DNA of 64,000 nucleotides from Volvox africanus (taxonomy: Eukaryota; Chlorophyta; Chlorophyceae; Chlamydomonadales; Volvocaceae): contig BSDZ01000013.1 of assembly GCA_030268105.1 (NCBI GenBank), positions 4,160,001 through 4,224,000 of the forward strand, written 5' to 3'. Numbering within the stretch: position 1 is the first letter of the stretch; each line of letters starts with the position of its first letter. The notes beneath the pieces were generated by a model. The model had not been told where the DNA came from. It made no database searches and saw only the letters and a program-made list of their open reading frames with translations. This document shows, piece after piece, positions 35,201 to 46,000 of this stretch. The translations under genes and the position numbers were made by a program.

Positions 35201-37433
35201 TTCGCCTCTCCATGACGACAAGGATAGCGCCACTGGTACCTATTGCTGAGCACCTAAGGCACCTTTATCCGTTCCAATGTTGTGTCGGTTATTGTGTCGG
35301 TTGTCCCGATGACAACTTCCCACCTTCTCCCCTCCCCCCGCCCACACATGTACCTCCCTGTTGCTTTCTCCTCCTCCTCCTCCTCCTCGTCGTCGTCTTC
35401 TTGCTCTTCTTCTCCCCCATCATCACGGCGCAGGCTGTCCCGGAGTTTGGTCATTGTGGCGGCCACTAACACGGGGCTGGTGCTGTTGGTGCTGCTGATA
35501 TCCATCGTAAGGAGCTTTATGGCGGACCGCGCGGCGGCGTTGGAGGTGGCGGCGGCACGGCAGGCTGCACGTGGCGGTGCCGCCGCCGGTAACGCCGGTG
35601 GCGGTGCCGGCGGCGTGTTGGGATTCCTGTTAAGCAACTTCGTGACTCCGACCCTTCAGACGATGGGCATCATGCGGGGGTGAGTCCCGTGGGGGAGAGA
35701 GGAAAGGGGGCTAGCGGGGGGTATAGAAGGGAGTGCGCAACGGGCGAGGGGGTCGACTGGGAAGGGCTTGGAGGCTAGGAGTGCCCGCCAGAGTCCGGAG
35801 TCCCATATTCCTTACATGACTGCGGGGCAGGGGCAGGGGCAGGGGCAGGGGCAGGGGCAGGGGCAGGGGCAGGGGCAGGGGCAGGGGCAGGGGCAGGGGC
35901 AGGGGCAGGGGCTACTCACCACCTGTGTGCTCTGTCGCCCTGGCCTAAGTGGAAAACCAAGGGGCCCTATGTGCAAATGTTGGTAGAGGCAGCTTCCCTA
36001 TGCACATGCCGCTGTCCGCTGTTGTTTCCACCTGCACCGCCTTGCGCTCGCTTGTGGGCCTTATACAACCAACCAACCAATGAGTCCGGCATTGTTTCTG
36101 ATATTGTCATTTCAGGTCTCCTCACCGCATCCCGTCACGATTCGGACACTTTTGCGACCTCAGGAAATGCAGAAGAAGTGCGGCATGTTGTGTTCCTAGG
36201 TTCCACTCATTCCTTTTCTCCGCCCATTGGCATCTGCTCGCGCCGCCACCTGACCTTCGCTGTTCATTTGCCGTATTGCATGTCCGGGGGGGGGGTCCGG
36301 CAGACCCGAGGAGTCGGCGGCGGGGCGGGCAACACACGGTCCGGGGACACACGGCGGGGGCCACGGAAGCGGCGGCCACGAGAGTGGAGGTTGGGGCAGC
36401 AAGCTGAGGATGCTGTGGACCACCGTCGGGCGGGTGCGTGCGTGCGCGGCTGGAAGCCAGATAAAACCATAGTAGCAGAATGACCAGCTACCCGGTCGCT
36501 TGCATATTGTTATAGATGTTATGCGGATGGCCCTTTAAAGGTGCCGGTTCCACTCACTAGGTTCACAACACCACAGTCTCTGTAGTTCCATGGGATGGGT
36601 GGGGAGTGTGAGCGTCACACGGTATTTGACACCACCCTATGGCACCGTCGCCGGGGGTTGCCAGTGTCCCCAGCTGTATCCCGTTGCCTCTGGGTTAGAG
36701 AGACACAACCTTTCCTGCAGCGCAGACTGTCAGAACACATTCCGACACCGGCGCAACCCGCATAGCGTACACATGAACACACATGAACACACATGAACAC
36801 TTAACGCACCACCGCGTGCAGATCGCGGGATTCGATACTGAGGATGATCACGGGAGCAGCAGCGATGCTGTGGGCGCGGGTGGATCTGGGCCCGGCCCCC
36901 ACCCTGGGCTGACCCACGCCAACAGCACCCGGTCGGGGCCGCAGTACAACTACACAGCATCCCATGCAGCCTTTGACCTCGAGGCGCACGCTGGCGGTGG
37001 GGCCGCCGGCGGCCTGGGAGTCGCCGGCGGTGCGGGGTTGCCGGGCATTAAAACTGGCCTTGGCCTTGGCTGTGGTAGCGGTGGGGGCAGCGGGCAGCAC
37101 GGGTCAAGCCCGTATGCGCCGGACGGCGCCAGACGGTCTCTTGGGTTGGGCGCTGGGGCCAGTCCCTTTACCCCGGAGACTGGAAGGATGATCGCTCCGG
37201 AGGCAATGGGTATGGACACCAGTAGCGCTGGGGTGGGGGCGGCGGGCGCACGGGGGCCGGGGGGTGGCGGGGGCGGGGTGCTGCCCAACGACCCACGGAT
37301 CGGTGGGGGAGCTTATCAGCTTTCGGGTGGCACTGCGGCGCGGGAACGGACCCGTGGGTCAGCACTGCCGGCAACGTACTATTCCAGCGTCCCAACCATG
37401 CAGCGGGTGGAAGCAGCCTATCCAGTGTTGTAA
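29205..37433 (+). CDS. large membrane protein with C-terminal helical hairpin (10 exons, 1506 aa)
   Basis: Unrecognised family. Exons: 29205-29333, 29727-29906, 30298-30778, 30905-31128, 31323-33147, 33585-33789, 34281-34769, 35434-35679, 36304-36433, 36822-37433. Every junction is in phase. A first hydrophobic stretch lies at about 107-127 (LLRLSGLLLAVAAAGRLVL). The 608-residue fifth exon is Ser/Ala/Gly-rich with a His cluster. Two strong transmembrane helices follow at about 1142-1170 (CLLAIIALLLLDAALVAWIY) and 1183-1204 (VAATNTGLVLLVLLISIV), with a basic turn DRKQRLSRS between them that is split by an intron. The C-terminal about 200 residues are Gly-rich. The start is the first ATG of the open exon. 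The exon 1 donor (CGT/GTATCC) and exon 3 acceptor (GGGAG/GGA) are the weakest choices. An apparent stop at 33156-33158 lies in the intron after the ACTG/GTGGGT donor. Confidence 0.66.
34231..34260. repeat. GTCT/CCGT tetranucleotide repeat
   Basis: An imperfect (GTCT)n tract, about 30 bases, lies in the intron 20 bases upstream of the acceptor of exon 34281-34769. Its pyrimidine-rich strand may serve as part of the polypyrimidine tract. Confidence 0.7.
35025..35045. repeat. (CA)n microsatellite
   Basis: A CA dinucleotide run of about ten units in the intron after exon 34281-34769 of the membrane-protein gene. Confidence 0.8.
35824..35912 (+). repeat. (GGGGCA)n array, about 15 units, intronic
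   Basis: An uninterrupted hexanucleotide array on the sense strand of the intron between exons 35434-35679 and 36304-36433. Runs of four G every six bases are well suited to G-quadruplex formation in DNA and in the pre-mRNA. Confidence 0.95.
36771..36800. repeat. three tandem copies of ACACATGAAC
   Basis: Three perfect 10-base units end 21 bases before the acceptor of the last exon (36822) of the membrane-protein gene. Confidence 0.85.
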
Positions 37434-40052
37434 AAAGCCCGCAGGAGGGGGGGGGCGGGGAAAGGTAAGTTAAGCTGTGGTAGTGGGGGGGCCAGCAGCA
37501 GGTTCTGAATGGCATCAGGCCTTAAAGGAGTAGCCAACACTGTATTGTGGTTGAAAACTGTACAAGCTTGCATCATTAGGGCACCAAGATTGCTATATAT
37601 GGCGCTGTAGGAAGGCTAAAAGAGCTCCGAAGGATCGTACATGGTACACGATTGGTTTGTGTTGCGGGTGTCCAAGCTTTCGCAGTTTTTGGGTAGCAGG
37701 ATGAGCCCAATCGTCTTCGAGAGACGCGCAGGTGACCGCAGAACCTCGTCGCGCGGGATGCTTATCGGTTACGGCTATATCTTCCTCCTTCCTTACTTGG
37801 GACATACATACGCACACACACGAGGCATATACCGTTATGGGGCGCACTGTCTTATGGACTAAATGTCTTAATGGCCCACCAAATGGAGGCTGCTGCAGGT
37901 TCCAATCGCACTCATAGCGTAATTCATTCGCACATCTGCATTCATTGGCCAGAAGACCCACGTCGCAGAAATGCGAGGGGCGTGCTGGTAACAATGCTCG
38001 GGGCTAAGCAATGCCAACCCCCTTTTCCATCAGCGTGTATGTCCCATAGCAGAGCATACTAACGCGTAGTCAGGTGCTGGGGGGTCGCATGGACGGCCTT
38101 TTTCAGTACCGCCGCACGGGCCACTGTGTGCTTCCCTCGCTCGCCCTAGAAAGTGCCTAGGAAAGCAGCTCCCTGGTTTCCAAGATGGCACCTTGCTGAG
38201 AGGGGGAGAGGTCCCTGTCATTTATTTTGTGTTTGACGATCTTGCCATCGTGCACTTACCTAGATGTGCACTTCGCGGCCATTAAGGGTAAAGCTATTTG
38301 TTTTGATTAAGAGGCATTGCTTTTATGGAACAGATCCTTAGCTTCTTCGCCGCAGCTTCGCTATATTGATTTGCTGTTATGTGCCGGAGGGCTATGGGAG
38401 GGCTATGGGGATTGGGTATACTTGTGTTTTTATGAAGTATATATGCCAGCAGTGGCATTTTTGGAGTTGGTTCCCGGTCCAGCTTGCCTGGAGGACACCA
38501 GCCACATATGGGATTATGAAAGGGAGGATATATACGAGCTATGTGTCCAAGTACGTGCCATACGATTCACCTTTCTTGGCTAAGGGTGAGAAGCAGGGTG
38601 CAGGGAGCTCTCTCTTAAACTATTATTGGACGGTAGGTGGCAAAGGGGCAACGGGCAGGGGGAGGGGGGAGATCAAGAAGATCGTGTGGGTGCGCCTGTA
38701 AGCTGGTGTAGCCCCTTAGCTGCTATCCTATCCCACCGCCCAGTAGGTGGAATGCAGAACACAGTCACTTATTAGTAGTTATCATTGGAGTATATTTGAG
38801 TGGTTGGCCTGTACCCTGTCGAACAACTTGCAGGACATCTCAAGTGGATGGCTGAACCGCGGAATAGGGGATTTAGTCCAATGGCAGGCGCCGAGGTACC
38901 AGTGCACTATTGCTGCACAGTGCAGATGTATTTAAGTGCATCGCACTCTCGCTCACTACATGTCTCACACCGATTGATATGCGATCTATTTGCATGGTAT
39001 ATCCAGGTACAGAGGTGGACACAGCAGGGCCGTGATGTTGCGCTGTTAGTTGCCACTGCTGCCTGGTTAATGCTGGCAGTAGGGCCTAGGCCGGCCTGAG
39101 AAAGTAGTGCACACTGCTGGCGCTAGAAGCTGGACGTCGATGTGTATTGCTGAACTGCTCGACGACTGGAACATGGGTGGTGCATTGTCACATCCATCAC
39201 CGAGGAGGAATCTCCTTACGGATTTCCTGGAGTATTAGGCTTTAGAGCGCCGGCAGCTCTTGACACTTTCCAGATCTCGGGTAACCCCTGGGAAAGCAAG
39301 TGCCTGTTATGGTTGCACGCTACAAATGTTGAGACCATCTTACAGTATCATCACACTGCATACCCAGCGCTTCTGTACGTTTAGCAGCAGATAGGAGTGC
39401 GATAATACCTGTCCAAACATTCCACACGCTGTCAAAACCAAAGCCATACCGTAGCAGTTGAGAGCCGCAAAGGCCTCTCGAGATGCTGACAGGCCCATAC
39501 ACCTGCACCTTGATATTGTGCTGGTGTATGAGCCGTACATGTACGACTATTACACAAACCCTACAACGCAACATTAGCATCATTCTGCTTCTTTGTCGTG
39601 CGCCTGATTCCAGCATAGGGCCTTGAGGGATCCCATTTGCTTGGTGATGACACCACACCATGGCTTAAGAATTAAAGGGACCACTACAACACGTTCCATC
39701 TAGCTGGTATACATTATCATTAGTCCAAGGTTGTCCGAATCCAAATGCTTCAGGTTCAGGCTTCAGCTATATTAGGGGTACATGCCCGAGCCCGGTGGCA
39801 TAATTCCAAACAAGGTCATGACATGGGACTGATGCCCGAGCAGCTTCTTGCTTCCCCAGCGCCTACTGCCTTGCAGCCTTGCATGATCTCATTCCAGCAA
39901 GGTTACCTAGAATGAAGAGCATTTAATTGAGCATCCTAGCAGATGCTCGTCAACACAATCTTGAGCTAGTGGGTATCAACCAGCCAACTGAGCGCTTTCA
40001 GCTCCCCTGCCGCTAATTACTGCTCCAGGTTTTTTTCAACGAGAACTTCGCC
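37434..40052. other. interval between convergent genes, holding one repeat copy
   Basis: This lies between the stops of the membrane-protein gene (plus) and SCC3 (minus). Weak overlapping ORFs at 38317-38701 and 38800-39099 have no recognisable product. A dispersed-repeat copy lies at about 39440-39570. Confidence 0.5.
39440..39570 (-). repeat. dispersed repeat copy A
   Basis: On the minus strand this segment aligns with 56195-56345 on the plus strand. Shared blocks include GTACATGTACGGC and, after a similar spacer, TTTGCGGCTCTCAACT. Both read through the same peptide block FAALN in one frame, so the repeat probably derives from a coding sequence. Confidence 0.6.
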
Positions 40053-43000
40053 TCAGCGCCGCCTGCGCTTTACCCGCCGCTTAGGCGGTTCAATCTGGCC
40101 CTGAGTGTCCACCGTGGAATCCGCCCGCATCGATGCCTCTTGTGTGCCAGCCGATATGCTTGGGAGCGGCAGAAGCTGGCCTGATCCATTATCAACATCT
40201 GCCTCTTCGATCCCAAAGTCATCCACCAAATCGGCATAGCTCAGGCGACGCTTACGGGTTGAAAATGTCCTTTGTGCGTGAGCTTCCAATTTGCCTACCT
40301 GCTCCTCGTTCTCCTCACCTTCGCACTCGCCGTTGTCCTCCTCGCCCTCCCCATCCTTACCATCGCCTACAGTCGTTGCTTCGTCTGCGGGCTCGTCCAC
40401 CCCACCCTTTCGGACTTCTGTGCCGTGGCTCTCACTAGCCATTAAGCTGACGCCTCCTGAAGTGTCCCGGCTGACCTGCGCACACTGCCTCTCCTCCGCT
40501 TCGTCCTCCCCTTCGCCGCTCTCGCGGCCATTACCGTTCTTTGTTCGGTCCAATGAGGCTTCACCGGTAGCTCGGCTGCCTATGTCGTCACTACGCGCAG
40601 TCAGCGAGAACCTCGACACGGACGGGGCTGCCCTGGCAGCAGACGCGACCGCAACAGGCCGGATGGCAGGTGCTGGCGTGCGGCGAGCCAGCGATGGCAG
40701 CTCCTCCTCGGTGGGTAACACCACGGGATTGCCCTCATCCTCACCATCGACAGCCTCCCGATCAGCGTGCGCCTCGGCGGCATCTTGCTCGGCACCATCC
40801 GCTTCGACCTCGTCGTCGTCTACCGTGAGCCCGATGATCGACGGCAGGGCCACACAAAGCAATATGAACAAGGGAGCGGGGCGGGGCCATCGGGTGCCGG
40901 ATTTGATGAAGCATAGATGCCGTAAGTAAAATCACGACAGCGGGAAGCAATAATGTTTTCGGTTTGCCAAAAGGGTTGACCTGCGGCCCAGGTAAGGCGG
41001 CTTCTGCAGATAAGCTGAGATCGCATTCTGCCATCCCGGCTGGAATGGTGTGGGTGCAGAGAAGAGCGGAGAGAGAGATCGTAACCCGTAAACCAGGATG
41101 AGCTGAATATCGCTTTTGGGGAGAGCAGTTTTTAGCGTTAGCCGAATTGAACACGACAACCATCGCGCCACCAAGCGTGCAAACGGCAGGCCCAAGGACG
41201 AAATGCACACCCACCAGATGCGGTCTTGACACTGATCTCCGTGATTGCCTGCAGGTCCGATATTTCGCCGCCACGTGCCGCCCGACCGTCCTCCTCATCA
41301 GACTCCTCAAACCTGGCTTCATCTGCTTCAGCCCCTATGTCACTGATTGCACGCAGCGACACTTGCTTTGAAGTCCCGGCGAACGTGCCCCGGGATAGGC
41401 TCTGCGACTGCGTGTGCGCCAGGTCGTCGAGTGGACCCGCGTCAACGTCCACGGCACGCAAGCCCGCCCCTATTCCGGCAGCAACCTTAGCCCTTGCATG
41501 CCCGTTTCCCTCATCTGGAGTAACATCCGCAACGTTCGCAGCCTGCATTGGAAAGGGTGTTCGTGTCAAAACATGGCCTCAGGAAAGGTGCCGACGTCGT
41601 CTGTTTACTGCTAATCATTGAGACAAAGTCCTCTCGGTTACAACTGGCAGCACACACATAGATGTAACAAGGACAAGGTAATACACAATTTCGATGGCTA
41701 CACGAGCCACATATTGAGCCCAATAGCAGCCATCTTCACTGCGGACTCACCTGCATATCACGAGTGTTCGCCACTTGGCGGCAGGTTGGCTGCTGCCTTG
41801 ACGCCGGCTTCACCGTTTCCTCCTCATCGTCTTCCTCGTCTTCCTGAACATTCGTTGGGACCTGACCCACGGCCTTGCGCAGCCATGCCCCATCCTCAGG
41901 GGCTGTTGTATCTGCAGCCGGCCTGCCCCTCTTCCGTCCCTGCGATTCGCCCGGCGGCAACTTGCCGGCGGCAGCCTCTGCAACCCCGTCCTGCTCATTG
42001 CCATGGTCTTTAGGCGATAGCACGAAAGTGATCTTGCGGTTGCGCGCTGCCTTTGGCGTCGTCGCGGAGGCGCCCTTCAGGGCTCGTGGTGCCACACGAC
42101 CCTTGGAGGCCTTACCCTGAAGCCATATTCAAAGACATTAAGGAAACACATGCCAGCGATGCCGGGTGTCAAGGAACAGAGCCATGAAAGTCCGTGCAAA
42201 CAATATCCCTCGTCCACATATCCACGTTGATGATTCCGGCAAATTGCCATACTAAACATACAATAAATCCTATACATACATACTAAATACGTCTAGTCTT
42301 ACTCCCACGAATAATTGGGCGCAGCAGCAACGCTTATAACTCGCCTTGAGCAGGCTCAGGTAGTGGTACAACGGTGCCCAATCTGGGTCGTCGCGATCAT
42401 GCACCAGGTCTGCCGCCCCCGAGGCTGCAGCAGCGTCTCCTTCGCCCCTGAGACGGCTCTCCAGCTCGCTGACAAGCGTCGCCGCGTCGGCTGGTGCGAG
42501 CTTCGGCACGAAAGACGCAGCCCCCCATGCCAGGATGGCAAGGTTAGTAGGCGCGTCCACCAGGGCCTTAGCGGTAAGATCTTGAAGAATGAACAGCAGC
42601 TCGGAGCGTGACGTGCCGTGACCTGCGGGGGGGGATCGATGTGGAATGCCATATGTCGATTGTACTGACATAGTCTGTACAGTCGTCCATTTGAACGCTA
42701 TGGACAGAATCCAATGGACTTCATACTTATCAGCCGGATGTAATGGAGCTTAGTGATTGAAGCGTGCACGATACTCAAGCTGCGACGAGCCAACAGCCGT
42801 TCTCTTTATATTGTGCACATGAGAGGCATCTCCCGACCTAGCACTGTCGAATCCACAAAATTGCGTTGCATGCGCGGGACTGCACTGCTAGTGTGGGAGG
42901 AACAAAATCGCATGGGGGAGCTGGTCCTTCGAACGAGCATGCTTTGATAAGGATGCACCTTTTTTTCTGCTGATAACGCCCTACGCGCCCTAGCGTGCGC

Positions 43001-46000
43001 AAAACAATTGAAGGTTTGCCAGCCGTATCCCTACGCGCTCCGTTGTACAGTACCTGCGTACATGCTGGCGATGTGCTTGGCCAGCTCTGCAAATCGCTGT
43101 AAAGCCTCATGCTCCTCATCCTCGCCCACGTCTCCCGCGACAGTGACAGCCGTCCAGCTCTAGGGCCGCGCAGGTGGCAATGGGGAAAGATTGTACCCGG
43201 ATGCCTTTAAGAACACGGCAGAGTCATTGGCCCCTTACTTCCGGGGTATCTGGACGCCTTGTAAAACACCACATCGACCCAGTCATGGTGCGAGTTGGGG
43301 TTCTCCCAGACCCTGCCCCATTTCCACCTTGCTATCGGCGTTCCTCCCTCTTACCTGTCGAAGGGCCTGAGTGTAGATTTCTGGCATCTCGCCGTGCGGC
43401 CGCGATGCTGCCAGCTCGCGGCATATATCTCGAATCAGGTCCGCCACCTCCGTACCGTGGTTGCAGAACTGGGTGAAGGCATGGCATCACGAGGAACACG
43501 ATACGACCCAAGAAGGAGAAAACGTGAAGCAGCGTGATGATGGGGCGTGCAAGTGGCAACCCAAACCCGTACTTGTTCAAGCAAGCGAACGAACAGCGTC
43601 ATGGGCGTGCCGAAATTTATAGGATGGCAAGATTCGCACCTCAGCAACCAGGTTGATAGCCATGGTGCGATGGTAATCACTGAACACGCCATGCGCCAGC
43701 AGGCGGCCTAAGCAACCCAATGCGACCATCTTGTTCGCCACGGCTGCCGTCCGCCCAGCATGCTTCGCTGGGAAGCCGTGCGGGCCCGTAGTCATATCAT
43801 CATCCATGCCTTGGGGGATGCGGGCAACAGGAACGTCATTTCCGATATTACAGACAAAAGGTTGCAGCGGCAGATAAGTTGGGCAGCCACCGTCAGACGT
43901 CCCCGACATTGTTCGGGTGAAAAACTCGGCACGGCACGCTGTTGTTGTGGCAGAAACTAATGCCCGCGAGGCTCCAGAGGATAAGAACCGCTCTTAGCCC
44001 TTATATTCTTAGATGGAAATGACTCTACTAGGCGATGCCCAAGGTAAAGGGTCACTACTACTCATCTGACGCAAAGAGCCACGACCCAGCTTTTTCTTCC
44101 CACCTCGCACTTTTATCTGCTGCTCTTGCCGTCCAGGCGCACAAAATGCTTACCTTCCTCATCCTCCTCGTTGTCTTCCTCGTCGACATCCTCGCGGGTG
44201 TCCTCCCTCCTGAGTGTTTCCGAGCAATGCCGCCACATCAGATCGGCCACCTCGTTGCTGAACGCCAGCTGGCAGACAGGCTCCATGGCAGTGCCCTGGA
44301 GGAAAACAGTAACAGCGATGATGCAAAGCCTTCACGGACTAGCAATGCGGCGGACATATTTTCCGGCCTGGCAACCTGCATCTACTTTGGCGCGGATGCC
44401 TGACTTGATGGCCAGATGTAGACGGCCCTTGTGTCGTGAGGGATCGACAAGATAAGTTGGGACATAGAACGAACGAGGAAAATCAGGACGTAGACAACAC
44501 CACTCCGCGGTACATTGTAATAAAGCCATACCGACTTTAAGCGCTGAAGAACACCCTTCACGTTGCGCACCTTCCACGCCTTGGACCCAAACACAAGTGC
44601 AACGTCGCTAAGCACACGGAACGCCATATCCTGCAGGACGGCGACATTGCCCGCGCCGTTGCAACGCGCATCTTCAGTGCGGCCCGTTTCATCGGGTTCA
44701 AGCATCGCGTCACCGTGTGCAGTGGCCGCCGCGTGAAGGGCGACCATATGTGCAACCAGGGCATCCCGTGATTGCTGCAGCTTCAGCATGGACGGCAGTA
44801 CCGGGGCAGCGTTGCTTCCACTCGGACCTGGGACTCCGGGAACAAGTGCGGCAGCAGCTTGCGGGTCGGTGTTCATCTGCGACATGGCAGTATCATCAAC
44901 AGGAGGTGAAGGACGAGCCAAGGCATCCATTTCTCATTTCCAAATCTGAAGTTCAAAATGCGCAATAAACAGTGCTTAACAGACGCAACGTTGTCGCCAA
45001 CACATCAAGCCTTGCCGCGCCCCGCGCCGGAATCCTGGTCATGAACCCTATACACACCTGGTGCACATTGTTTAGGAGCACGACGAGCTGACTAGCCGCC
45101 ATCAGACCCGTGAGCTCAGGCCCCAGAAACCGCCCTGAGCCGCAGTCGGCGAGGAGCTCATCCACCGCGTCATGGACCCGTGGATCAGCTGCTAGCTGGG
45201 CACCACCACGAATCTGCACAAGTGACAAGCCGACTCCCTTCTTTTGTACCGTTGAGTGAACAGGGCTTTTGACAACGTTACATGCATCCAAAGACGCCAA
45301 AGTGTCAGCGGTTCCGCTTAGCCAGCATCCTCTTGGCCCACGTTTAGCCAAGCTATCCTCATGGGCTATCCTCCAAGCGTCCTGACCCTCGAGCTGCAAG
45401 AGCAGCGTGATACATGCTAACGACGGCCATCCTAAAATCCAGACCATATTATCTCCCCTCACATCCAATCTCACCAGCACAGCATGTGCCCGCAGTAATG
45501 CCGTGCGCAGTGAAAGCAGCTCTTCGACGTCCGCTCCCTTGTCACCGGCTGCCAGTTCTCCAACTGCGTTAACCAAATCTTCCTCGTCCATGACGCGTAC
45601 CGCCGTTGCAGCCGTCGACAGACCCCCAGCGAGCTGCTCGCACACATCGCGTAGGACCATGCCCGCGGAAGGCTGCGGCGATGGCGAAAGGAACGGGGGC
45701 GGCAGGCAATGGCATTGAAAAAAACACCTCGGCCTGTGCTGACGCCGCAAAGTGAAATGGCATGCAGCTTCGTCAAGAGCTACTTTTGCGATACCGCAAG
45801 ACTGTCCACGGGTTGGAACACGGGTTCATGCACCTTTGCCCGAACCGTGCCCTCCCAGTACTCGTACTCACTTGCAGGGCCGGCGGACCGGACGATGCCG
45901 CGAAGGTTAGTGTCTCAGCGCACTGCGTGAACAGCTCCGCCACAGTACCGCGCATCGCCAGCTGCTCGCCAACCAACGTTAACAGCGCTCGCCAGCCCGC

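Noticed and set aside
38317..38701. Two overlapping plus-strand ORFs with hydrophobic content
   Set aside because: They overlap each other in different frames, have no partner exons and show no recognised motif.
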